Assembly: GCA_944387375.1 (NCBI GenBank)
Contig: CALXEQ010000010.1
Location: 1 to 53,698 of the forward strand
DNA length: 53,698 bases
Direction: 5' to 3'
Source: an uncultured Clostridia bacterium
GTDB lineage: Bacteria > Bacillota > Clostridia > TANB77 > CAG-465
Shown here: piece after piece, positions 35,335 to 41,953 of the stretch
Position numbering within the stretch: the first letter of the stretch is position 1
Layout: every line of letters begins with the position of its first letter
Translations under genes and position numbers: made by a program
Notes under the pieces: model-generated
Database searches by the model: none
Seen by the model: only the letters and a program-made list of their open reading frames with translations
Told to the model about the DNA's origin: nothing

Positions 35335-36615
35335 ATGACAAACAAAGAAATAATAACTTATATTTATAAAAAAAGAAATAGTATTAAAGAGAATATAGAT
35401 AATTCAAGAATGAAGACTTTTTTAAACTATATAGATAATCCACAAGATAAATTAAAATTTATACATATTGCTGGAACTAACGGAAAAGGTTCTACAACAA
35501 CTATGATGGCAAATGTATTAAAAAATAGTGGATATAAAGTAGGTAAATTTATATCGCCCTTTGTAATATCTTTTAACGAAAGAATACAAATTAATAATAT
35601 GTTTATAACTGATAAAGAGTTAAACGAATATATAGATATCTTAGATCCAATTATTCAAAAAATGGATAAAGATAACAATGCACCTGTTGGATTTGAAATA
35701 ATAACTGCTATAGCATTTATGCACTTTTTAAACAATAATTGTGATATTGTATGTCTAGAAGTAGGACTTGGTGGAAGACTAGATCCAACAAATGTTATAT
35801 CTTCTACTATACTTTCAATAATTACATTAATAGATTTTGATCATACTGAATTATTAGGTGATACTATTGAACAAATAGCAACAGAAAAATGTGGAATAAT
35901 AAAAAAAGACAAAGTCACAATTACTTATCCTTTACAAGATAAAAAAGCTTTAAATGTAATACGTAAATTTTGCTTAGAAAACAATAATAAATTATATATT
36001 CCAAATTTGAAATTATTAGATATCTTAAAATGCAATCACAGCATTAACTATTTTAAATATAAAGGTGCTTTCTACAAACTAAACCTAATAGGAGAATATC
36101 AAATATATAATGCTCTTATGGTTATTGTAGCATCAAATGTTTTAATAAATTTGGGATATAAAATTTCTTTTTCTGCAATAAATACAGGATTACTTGAGAG
36201 TGAATTTCCAGCAAGACTTGAAAAAATAAAATCACCTATAAATACATTTGTTGATGGTTCTCATAATTTAGCTGGTGCAAAAAGCTTAAAAAATTTTTTA
36301 TATGAATATAGAGGTAAAAGAAATTATGCTATTATATCTTTTACTAAAGGAAAAGATTATGAAGACTTTTTAAAAGAAATTAGTTCATATTTCACAGAAA
36401 TTATATTTGTAAAATATATTAATGATTATAAACAATCTGAAGATATTAAAAATCTTTTAGAATGTGCTAAAAAATTACAAATTAATGCCATCTCATTTAA
36501 TACCTTAGATGAAGCATATAACTATGTTTTAGAAAAAAACAATGTTGATTTATTGTTAATAACTGGCTCTTTATATTTAGCTTCAAACTTTAGAGATATG
36601 TTAACAAAAGACTAG
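35335..36615 (+). CDS. folC: folylpolyglutamate synthase / dihydrofolate synthase
   Basis: FolC adds glutamate to dihydropteroate and to reduced folates, keeping them inside the cell. The 426 residues show the Mur-ligase ATP site HIAGTNGKGSTTTMMANVL near 45, FISPFVISFNERIQIN, VCLEVGLGGRLDPTNV near 140, and the C-terminal VDGSHNLAGAKSL with the catalytic GSHN-type motif. The ATG at 35335 follows GGAGG by six bases; a TTG at 35314 is upstream of the RBS. Linked to the ThyX-like and kinase genes, it would supply the folate cofactor used in dTMP synthesis. Confidence 0.95.
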   Translation: MTNKEIITYIYKKRNSIKENIDNSRMKTFLNYIDNPQDKLKFIHIAGTNGKGSTTTMMANVLKNSGYKVGKFISPFVISFNERIQINNMFITDKELNEYIDILDPIIQKMDKDNNAPVGFEIITAIAFMHFLNNNCDIVCLEVGLGGRLDPTNVISSTILSIITLIDFDHTELLGDTIEQIATEKCGIIKKDKVTITYPLQDKKALNVIRKFCLENNNKLYIPNLKLLDILKCNHSINYFKYKGAFYKLNLIGEYQIYNALMVIVASNVLINLGYKISFSAINTGLLESEFPARLEKIKSPINTFVDGSHNLAGAKSLKNFLYEYRGKRNYAIISFTKGKDYEDFLKEISSYFTEIIFVKYINDYKQSEDIKNLLECAKKLQINAISFNTLDEAYNYVLEKNNVDLLLITGSLYLASNFRDMLTKD

Positions 36616-36641
36616 TTTTTTATTATTTTTAGACAAATCGC

Positions 36642-36670
36642 TTGATTTTTATTTTCATTTATGCTAAAAT
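36642..36670 (+). promoter_or_regulatory. rpsT promoter
   Basis: TTGATT (36642-36647), 17 bp, TAAAAT (36665-36670). Confidence 0.65.
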
Positions 36671-36713
36671 GTTTAAGTAAATTGTTAACGTATTTGCAAG
36701 GAGGTGCAATTTA

Positions 36714-36968
36714 ATGCCAAATATCAAATCAGCTAAAAAAAGAGTAAAAATTATAGAAACTAAAACTCTTCAAAATAGAGCTACTAAAAAAGCATATAAA
36801 GAAGCTATAAAAGAATTTGAAGCTGCTGTAAAAGAAAATGCTAAAAACAAAGAAGAATTATATAATAAAGCTATTAGTTTAGTAGACAAAGCTTGGTCAA
36901 AAGGTGTTTTAGCAAAAAACACTGCATCAAGAAAAAAATCAAGCTTAGCAAAATTATTAAACAAGTAA
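36714..36968 (+). CDS. rpsT: 30S ribosomal protein S20
   Basis: bS20, 84 residues, is a three-helix primary binder of 16S rRNA. The start MPNIKSAKKRVKIIETKTLQNRATK and the C-terminal VDKAWSKGVLAKNTASRKKSSLAKLLNK are diagnostic. The RBS AAGGAGGTG is well placed. It is monocistronic, as in most Firmicutes, and ends at a bidirectional terminator. Confidence 0.98.
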   Translation: MPNIKSAKKRVKIIETKTLQNRATKKAYKEAIKEFEAAVKENAKNKEELYNKAISLVDKAWSKGVLAKNTASRKKSSLAKLLNK

Positions 36969-36978
36969 TTAGATAAAT

Positions 36979-37005
36979 AAAAAGCTCCTAACCGGAGCTT
37001 TTTTA
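36979..37005. terminator. bidirectional intrinsic terminator
   Basis: AAAAAGCTCC pairs with GGAGCTTTTTT between the convergent rpsT and GNAT-like genes. Confidence 0.88.
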
Positions 37006-37992
37006 TTATAAATTTATTTTACTCATTATATAATCTTCATAAATATTAGAAAAAATTGGTACTCTATTATTACCATCAGCTGAATTTCCAATACTTATTT
37101 TAGTATTTAATGCATCTATAGGACTTATTTTATGATAAACTACTTTTTTCCATTTATCATATCCTATATTATTTTTTATTTCTTTTGTATTTTCTTGAAT
37201 TATCTTTTTCAAACTTACATTTAAATTTTTTATATTACATTCTTCATATAAAAATTCTGTCATGCAATGTTGTATTTTCTTATTTCCATTTAAATCCACT
37301 TCAATTATAAAAGTAGGAGCTTCAATTATTTCATTAAACTTATTAAGTACCTCATAATATCCAGTTATGAATATTTGTATTTTAATCCCTTCATTTCTTA
37401 ATTCCTTTACTGCATTAGTCATAGCCATAAAGCTATTAACATTTCTACAATCAATCTTACTAATTATTCTTACTTTCTCTTTTAAATTAATATTATATGC
37501 ACATCTAATACAGCTTTTAAATAATGATTTACCTATATTTGGTATTCTTTTTTCATTATTATTATTTAATTTTGTTAAAATTCCTGTTATAATCAATATT
37601 TTTTCATTTTTAGTAGGAAAATATGGATTATTAAAAATACTATCATTATTTTCATATTTTAAAGTTGTTACTCCTAACAGATCGTTATTTTCTTTACAAA
37701 CAAGTATAACAGGATATTTACTAATATTATGAATTAAATCTTTTAAAGTTGGTATTTGAATAAAATCTTTATTTCCTACATAATTTCTATCATAAAAATA
37801 TGTAATATTAAATAACATCTTATTTATCTCTTCTTTATTTTTTATACTTTGAAAAAGAAAAAACTTTACCATTTCCTCACTTGAATTTTTATTATTGAAT
37901 TTTTTTGTTTGCACCTCCATTTCATTACTACAACATTTTAATAAAACATTTTTAAATTCCTTACCACACCTTCGTGGTTTTTCTTTCTTCAT
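37006..37992 (-). CDS. putative GNAT-like acetyltransferase, 328 aa
   Basis: The middle of the protein (about residues 85-210) looks like a GNAT fold. The strand pair YPVILVCKENNDLLGVTTLKYEN is followed by ILIITGILTKLNN, then an acetyl-CoA-loop-like RIPNIGKSLFKSCIRCAYN, and DCRNVNSFMAM where GNATs often have an Asn. The flanking N-terminal basic Cys-rich segment and the C-terminal ~110 residues are unfamiliar. No substrate can be named. The ATG at 37992 has GGAG seven bases upstream; a longer frame from 38040 lacks an RBS. It is monocistronic, with its own TTGACA promoter. Confidence 0.5.
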   Translation of the reverse strand: MKKEKPRRCGKEFKNVLLKCCSNEMEVQTKKFNNKNSSEEMVKFFLFQSIKNKEEINKMLFNITYFYDRNYVGNKDFIQIPTLKDLIHNISKYPVILVCKENNDLLGVTTLKYENNDSIFNNPYFPTKNEKILIITGILTKLNNNNEKRIPNIGKSLFKSCIRCAYNINLKEKVRIISKIDCRNVNSFMAMTNAVKELRNEGIKIQIFITGYYEVLNKFNEIIEAPTFIIEVDLNGNKKIQHCMTEFLYEECNIKNLNVSLKKIIQENTKEIKNNIGYDKWKKVVYHKISPIDALNTKISIGNSADGNNRVPIFSNIYEDYIMSKINL

Positions 37993-38051
37993 AAAAATTC
38001 TCCAATTCCGTCGCCACACGACTATAATATGACATTTCATATTACAAGATA

Positions 38052-38080
38052 ATTCTAGTGTTTTTACTTTAAATTGTCAA
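38052..38080 (-). promoter_or_regulatory. SigA-type promoter of the GNAT-like gene
   Basis: On the minus strand TTGACA (38080-38075) and TAGAAT (38057-38052) are 17 bp apart. Confidence 0.65.
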
Positions 38081-38091
38081 CTATTTTTATA

Positions 38092-38130
38092 TAAAAATAC
38101 CAGAATAATTCATCATAATCCTGGCATTCC
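38092..38130 (-). terminator. intrinsic terminator of yabG
   Basis: On the minus strand AATGCCAG pairs with CTGGTATT (one G-U) and runs into TTTTT. The 5' arm overlaps the last yabG codons. Confidence 0.65.
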
Positions 38131-38988
38131 TACTCTATATTGACCTCTAGTTTGAAGTCCTCCTATTCCATTTATTCCTTCCCTAGTATTAGATATTATA
38201 TTTTCAAGTGGTACAAATTCATTAACCGGAGTATATGCTATAGTCTCTGCAACTATAAGTGGATCCATCATATCGATAAGTACTCTTTTAGGAGCACTTG
38301 CAAAATTTGCACCTGCTGAAATTATTGCTTCATAATAACTCTGACATGCTCCTGCAAAAATAACTAAATTATCTAAATTATGTTCATATTTACGTGCTTC
38401 TAAAACAGCTTGTATATAATATTTGGAATTTTTATAATTATCTATATTATAGATATCATTTCTTCTTTTCATAAAGGCGTCGTGCCCAGTAAGTATCAAT
38501 ATTTCAGGTTTTATTCTTTGAAGAAGACCATATACTTGCTTATACTGTTCTTTTTCCTCTATATTTAAAACATATGCTGTTATCCCAAATTTTTTATATA
38601 AATCTTTACACTTACTAGAATATTCTTCATCTCCGTCTATATGTAATACTTTTCCTGGTTTTTTATATGTTTTATCCTTTTGATATGTATTATATCCTGT
38701 ATCTGATATAGTATCACGCATATATTTCATTTTATTATATTTTCCATACATATTATTATATGACCTATTAAGTCTTACTCGTCTTGACATTTCTATATTT
38801 CTTAACTTATTTTCAAGCTCTTGCTTACCAATAAGTTTTAAATCATATTCTTCAGCATCTGCTATTATTCTAACAGTTATTCCTACCAAATCTACTATAC
38901 CATTAGGATGTATATTTGTTATTCTAAATAAAACATCATAATTATATGACTTTCTGGCAACTATGTCCCCTATTTTAAATCTTGACAA
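38113..38988 (-). CDS. yabG: sporulation-specific protease YabG
   Basis: YabG is a mother-cell cysteine-type protease that trims spore coat and cortex proteins (in clostridia also germination factors) during spore maturation. The 291 residues begin SRFKIGDIVARKSYNYDVLFRI (the family's beta-barrel start). The catalytic-type motifs are ILTGHDAF near 163 and IFAGACQSYYEAI near 207, which supply the His and Cys. The C-terminal block PLENIISNTREGINGIGGLQTRGQYRVG is typical. The start is taken as TTG at 38988, eight bases after GAGG; the GTG at 38997 lies inside the RBS. A SigK-like promoter lies upstream. Confidence 0.95.
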   Translation of the reverse strand: MSRFKIGDIVARKSYNYDVLFRITNIHPNGIVDLVGITVRIIADAEEYDLKLIGKQELENKLRNIEMSRRVRLNRSYNNMYGKYNKMKYMRDTISDTGYNTYQKDKTYKKPGKVLHIDGDEEYSSKCKDLYKKFGITAYVLNIEEKEQYKQVYGLLQRIKPEILILTGHDAFMKRRNDIYNIDNYKNSKYYIQAVLEARKYEHNLDNLVIFAGACQSYYEAIISAGANFASAPKRVLIDMMDPLIVAETIAYTPVNEFVPLENIISNTREGINGIGGLQTRGQYRVGMPGL

Positions 38989-39004
38989 TAATATCACCTC
39001 AAGA

Positions 39005-39031
39005 TATTATATGATTTTTTATTTTCAAAGT
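39005..39031 (-). promoter_or_regulatory. SigK-like promoter of yabG
   Basis: On the minus strand AC (39031-39030), 16 bp, then CATATAATA (39013-39005): an exact match to the SigK pattern AC-N16-CATANNNTA. Caveat: transcription would start near 38998, within the RBS. Confidence 0.45.
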
Positions 39032-39049
39032 GATTATATATCATTTTTA

Positions 39050-39078
39050 TTTACACTTTTTTTAATTTATGTTACACT
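39050..39078 (+). promoter_or_regulatory. SigA-type promoter of the coiled-coil membrane protein gene
   Basis: TTTACA (39050-39055), 17 bp, TACACT (39073-39078), divergent from the yabG promoter. Confidence 0.5.
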
Positions 39079-39098
39079 TATTTTAGGAGGTATAGTAT

Positions 39099-39680
39099 AT
39101 GAAAAGTAAAATCGCCTTAATAATATTATTATTGATAATACTTATTTTAGGTGGATTAGATATATTTTTCGGATATAAATATTCTTCACAAAGAAATATT
39201 AATACTGATATGACAACAAAAGTAAATGATCTTAATAGTCAAATAGATAACTTAAACTCCCAAATTGAAAAATTAAATAAACTAAATGAAGATACTCAAA
39301 ATTCTACAGAGCCAAACGAAACAAATAATGAAACACAAAGTCTAAAAATATATGCAAATGCAAATAATACTTTACTATTATATCTAATACAAAATGATAA
39401 TCCACCTAGCTTATCCGGATTTGTAGACAATATGGAAACTGCCAGATATATACTAGTTTGGAGAGCACCACAAGCAATGCTTGAAGAAATAACAGGATAT
39501 TATATAGAAGAAAATGGAACACTTAAACTTAATATACTAGGAGATAATGGATTAAGTGATACACTAAATCATAATTTTGATGTTACAGTTGAAGACACAA
39601 ATTCTGGAAGTAAAAACTTAGTTTGTTCATATGACAGTGAAAACATAATATTTGGTAATGAAACATTTACTCTTAAGTAG
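39099..39680 (+). CDS. membrane-anchored coiled-coil protein, 193 aa
   Basis: A signal-anchor helix (about residues 5-28) is followed by a short coiled coil with heptad-like repeats (TTKVNDLNSQIDNLNSQIEKLNKLNED), a Thr/Asn-rich linker, and a C-terminal beta-rich domain of about 100 residues starting at SLKIYANANNTLLLYLI. I do not recognise the C-terminal domain. The AGGAGG RBS is close to the ATG. It lies divergent to yabG and is monocistronic, with a terminator overlapping its stop codon. Confidence 0.7.
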   Translation: MKSKIALIILLLIILILGGLDIFFGYKYSSQRNINTDMTTKVNDLNSQIDNLNSQIEKLNKLNEDTQNSTEPNETNNETQSLKIYANANNTLLLYLIQNDNPPSLSGFVDNMETARYILVWRAPQAMLEEITGYYIEENGTLKLNILGDNGLSDTLNHNFDVTVEDTNSGSKNLVCSYDSENIIFGNETFTLK

Positions 39681-39700
39681 AGATTAATTATCTACTTTTT
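39675..39700 (+). terminator. intrinsic terminator
   Basis: AAGTAGA pairs with TATCTACTT-type sequence around ATTAAT and runs into TTTTT. The 5' arm includes the stop codon at 39678-39680. Confidence 0.6.
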
Positions 39701-39708
39701 CAAATATA

Positions 39709-39737
39709 AAAAAGAGCAACTTTTTGTTGCTCTTATA
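39709..39737 (-). terminator. terminator of rpsF-ssb-rpsR
   Basis: On the minus strand AAGAGCAAC pairs with GTTGCTCTT around AAAAA, then TTTT. Confidence 0.85.
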
Positions 39738-39995
39738 TTATTTTACAGTATATGGTAAAAGTGCTATTGTTCTAGCTCTTTTAACAGCTTCTGTTATTTT
39801 TCTTTGATGTTTAGCGCAAGCTCCAGTTACTCTTCTTGGTAGAATTTTACCTTTATCGCTTACATATTTTTTTAATTTTTCAACATCTTTATAGTCTATT
39901 GTATCTATTCTTTCAGCACAAAATACGCAAACTTTTTTTCTTGGTCTTCTAAAAGATTTATCGCCTTTTGCACCTCTTTTTTTATTATCAGCCAT
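39738..39995 (-). CDS. rpsR: 30S ribosomal protein S18
   Basis: bS18, 85 residues, forms a pair with S6 on the small-subunit platform. Signatures are the basic N-terminus ([42 protein letters not shown]) and [24 protein letters not shown]. The Cys pair (CVFC) and later Cys/His could bind zinc, as in many Firmicute S18 proteins. It is the third gene of rpsF-ssb-rpsR. RBS AGGAGG. Confidence 0.98.
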   Translation of the reverse strand: MADNKKRGAKGDKSFRRPRKKVCVFCAERIDTIDYKDVEKLKKYVSDKGKILPRRVTGACAKHQRKITEAVKRARTIALLPYTVK

Positions 39996-40024
39996 TTTTC
40001 TCTATCCTCCTATCAACTAATTAA

Positions 40025-40432
40025 TTAAAATGGTAAATCATCTGTATCATCAACAGTAATAAATTCACCATCAATACTAGATGAAGGTACTTCCTCAGAT
40101 GTAGCTTGGTCTCTTCTTGAATCAGCAAAATATGCATTTTCAATTATATAATCTGTAGCATATCTTTTTTGACCTGTTTGATCTTCCCAAGTTCTATTTT
40201 GGATTCTTCCTTCGACTAATACTTGTTGTCCTTTTCTATAATATTTTGCACAAAATTCTGCAAGTTTTCCATAAGCAGTTAAATTAAAAAAATCTGCTTT
40301 TCTTTCACCGTTTGCATCAGCAAATCTTCTATTTACAGCAATAGAAAATGTAGTTACTGGTGTATTTGTATTTGGTGTAACTCTTGCTTCAGGGTCTCTT
40401 GTTAATCTCCCTAAAAATTGAAATTTATTCAT
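40025..40432 (-). CDS. ssb: single-stranded DNA-binding protein
   Basis: SSB, 135 residues, coats single-stranded DNA during replication and repair. The OB fold (MNKFQFLGRLTRDPEARVTPNT, DFFNLTAYGKLAEFCAKYYRKGQQVLVEGRIQNRTWED) is followed by a short linker. The acidic tip DDTDDLPF, which recruits partner proteins, is present. The linker is shorter than in E. coli. It sits in the conserved order between rpsF and rpsR. Confidence 0.98.
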   Translation of the reverse strand: MNKFQFLGRLTRDPEARVTPNTNTPVTTFSIAVNRRFADANGERKADFFNLTAYGKLAEFCAKYYRKGQQVLVEGRIQNRTWEDQTGQKRYATDYIIENAYFADSRRDQATSEEVPSSSIDGEFITVDDTDDLPF

Positions 40433-40448
40433 TTAATTACCCCCTATA

Positions 40449-40733
40449 TTAGTCTTCTAATTTTACAACCATATGTTTTAAAACTATTTCATCTAGTCTT
40501 AGAACTCTATCTAATTCAGCAATAAATTCTGGTTTTGCTTCAAATGTAAATAAAGTATAGAAACCTTCTTTTTGCTTTTTAATATCATAAGCAAAAGTTT
40601 TCTTACCCCATTCCTCTACATTTGTAAGTTCGCCATTTGCAGAAATTAATTCTTTCATTTTTTCACCAAAAGCAGCCATTGCTTCTTCAGATGCATTAGC
40701 TGAAAGTATAATAACTGATTCGTATTTATTCAT
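40449..40733 (-). CDS. rpsF: 30S ribosomal protein S6
   Basis: bS6, 94 residues, pairs with S18. Features are MNKYESVIILSANASEEAMAAFGEKMKELI, VEEWGKKTFAYDIKKQKEGFYTLFTFEA, and RVLRLDEIVLKHMVVKLED. First gene of rpsF-ssb-rpsR, with RBS GAGGAGGTG. Its leader contains two mutually exclusive hairpins, a possible site for S6:S18 feedback (inference). Confidence 0.98.
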   Translation of the reverse strand: MNKYESVIILSANASEEAMAAFGEKMKELISANGELTNVEEWGKKTFAYDIKKQKEGFYTLFTFEAKPEFIAELDRVLRLDEIVLKHMVVKLED

Positions 40734-40797
40734 GACTTAACTCACCTCCTCTTGGACTTCTGACTATGCACCAAGCATAGTAAGGAAATTAACTGAA
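40734..40797 (-). other. rpsF leader with alternative hairpins
   Basis: CTATGC (40764-40769) pairs with GCATAG (40775-40780) around a 5-base loop, extended by one A-T pair. Alternatively CTTGG (40751-40755) pairs with CCAAG (40771-40775), which would break the first stem. An S6:S18 leader is known in many bacteria; whether this one is equivalent is inference. Confidence 0.4.
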
Positions 40798-40801
40798 CGT
40801 A

Positions 40802-40830
40802 ATTATATCACATAATTATGTAATTTGCAA
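40802..40830 (-). promoter_or_regulatory. rpsF-ssb-rpsR promoter
   Basis: On the minus strand TTGCAA (40830-40825) and TATAAT (40807-40802) are 17 bp apart. Confidence 0.75.
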
Positions 40831-40893
40831 CTTTATATTTAATTTTCTTATCATCTTTCTAAAATTAAATTATACATTAACATATATTTAATG

Positions 40894-40922
40894 TTGACTT
40901 TGTAACTTATTGATTATATAAT
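40894..40922 (+). promoter_or_regulatory. promoter of the mecA-like gene
   Basis: TTGACT (40894-40899), 17 bp, TATAAT (40917-40922). Confidence 0.75.
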
Positions 40923-40968
40923 ACATATATTAATAATGATACATTCTCTTTAAAGGAGGTATGATATT

Positions 40969-41559
40969 TTGAAAATTGAAAAAATAGATAATAATAAAGT
41001 AAAAATTACACTTTCATTTGAAGAATTAGAACTTAGAAACATAACTCTAGCAGATATAGAAAAAAATAATGCTGCTGCCAAAAATTTATTTACTAGTTTA
41101 ATTGAAGAATCTAATCTAGATGAAGATTTTGAATTTGAAAATTCACAACTTTTTATAGAAGCTTGTTCAGACAATAGTAATACTTTCATTCTTACTATTA
41201 CTAAAATAGAAGATTTACCTGATATTAACAAATACTCAAAAAGCTATCATAAAGTGCAATATAGGATAGACTCACAGTTATATGAATTTTTATCTTTAGA
41301 TATGCTTCTTGATTTTTGTAATATCGCTAAATCAGAAAATTTATTTTTTGGAAGAAACACATTATATAAATACAAAAATAAATATTTTTTACTATTTAGT
41401 GATAGTGCGATTAAAAATAAAAAATTTATAAAAACTTATGTAATAATGAGTGAATACTGCTCAAGATACTTTTCTGATAATTTATACTATACAACTATAA
41501 AAGAAAAAGGAGATAAAATAATATCAAACAAAGCATTACAGAGTTTAATAAAAATTTAA
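40969..41559 (+). CDS. MecA-family adaptor protein
   Basis: A 196-residue adaptor of the MecA/YpbH type, which in Bacillus hands substrates such as ComK to the ClpCP protease. The N-terminal domain is typical (MKIEKIDNNKVKITLSFEELELRNI; a middle FENSQLFIEACSDNSNTFILTITKI). The C-terminal ClpC-binding domain has the usual alternating helices and strands (YRIDSQLYEFLSLDMLLDFC, NTLYKYKNKYFLLF) but looks divergent. The start is a TTG at 40969 with AAGGAGG nine bases upstream; an ATG at 40961 runs into an early stop. Its substrate is unknown. Confidence 0.88.
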   Translation: MKIEKIDNNKVKITLSFEELELRNITLADIEKNNAAAKNLFTSLIEESNLDEDFEFENSQLFIEACSDNSNTFILTITKIEDLPDINKYSKSYHKVQYRIDSQLYEFLSLDMLLDFCNIAKSENLFFGRNTLYKYKNKYFLLFSDSAIKNKKFIKTYVIMSEYCSRYFSDNLYYTTIKEKGDKIISNKALQSLIKI

Positions 41560-41585
41560 AGTCAGGTTAATACCTGATTTTTTTC
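41560..41585 (+). terminator. intrinsic terminator of the mecA-like gene
   Basis: TCAGGT pairs with ACCTGA around TAAT, followed by seven T. It could also stop the minus-strand transcript of the adjacent gap, though the T-run on that side is weak. Confidence 0.8.
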
Positions 41586-41799
41586 ATACAGATATATTTA
41601 ATAAATAAACATATATTATTAGCAGTTAGATACTCTTCATATACAATAACAAAAATAAAAAAGGGATTTTATCTAACCGAAAAAATTTTTTAGAAAAAAC
41701 AAATAAAAATATAAATTTAATTAAGAAAATTCTGAATACGAAAAAATAATAATATTACCTACAATCATTAATATGCGGTTACTAGCTTCTATAAAAAGT
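41586..41799 (-). ncRNA. candidate small RNA
   Basis: The orphan promoter at 41806-41834 would start a transcript near 41799. Its first bases fold as GTTACT...AGTAAC, and a second stem GTTAGAT...ATCTAAC lies about 100 bases on. It would end about 215-240 bases later at the mecA terminator, whose minus-strand T-run is weak. No RBS-coupled reading frame is present. The RNA itself is inference. Confidence 0.35.
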
Positions 41800-41805
41800 A
41801 ACATA

Positions 41806-41834
41806 AGTATAATTTCTTTTTATTTATTTGTCAA
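41806..41834 (-). promoter_or_regulatory. orphan SigA-type promoter
   Basis: On the minus strand TTGACA (41834-41829), 17 bp, TATACT (41811-41806). No annotated gene follows on this strand before the opposite-strand mecA terminator. Confidence 0.65.
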
Positions 41835-41903
41835 TACTTTTATCAAAATTTACATAAAATTACAAAAAAAATAAATTTAACATATTATAAAAAGCCCTTA
41901 ATC

Positions 41904-41932
41904 TTGATTATTTCAACATATTTTGATATACT
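41904..41932 (+). promoter_or_regulatory. promoter of the HD-GYP gene
   Basis: TTGATT (41904-41909), 17 bp, TATACT (41927-41932). Confidence 0.6.
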
Positions 41933-41953
41933 ATTAGCATAGGTGAAATTTGT

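Larger units (their letters stand above)
41586..41953. other. 368-bp gap without a gene
   Basis: No reading frame longer than about 27 codons has an RBS. The gap holds a strong minus-strand promoter (41806-41834), the HD-GYP gene promoter (41904-41932), inverted repeats GTTAC/GTAAC near 41779-41802 and GTTAGAT/ATCTAAC near 41625-41683, and long A/T runs. Confidence 0.6.

Noticed and set aside
37970..37995. ACCAC/GTGGT hairpin followed by T on the plus strand, looking like a terminator
   Set aside because: It lies inside the first codons of the GNAT-like gene and faces no plus-strand transcript; rpsT already has its own terminator at 36979-37005.
41720..41805. A 27-codon minus-strand frame starting ATGTTACTT inside the 368-bp gap
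   Set aside because: Its ATG lies only a few bases after the -10 of the orphan promoter, upstream of the likely transcription start, and it has no RBS.
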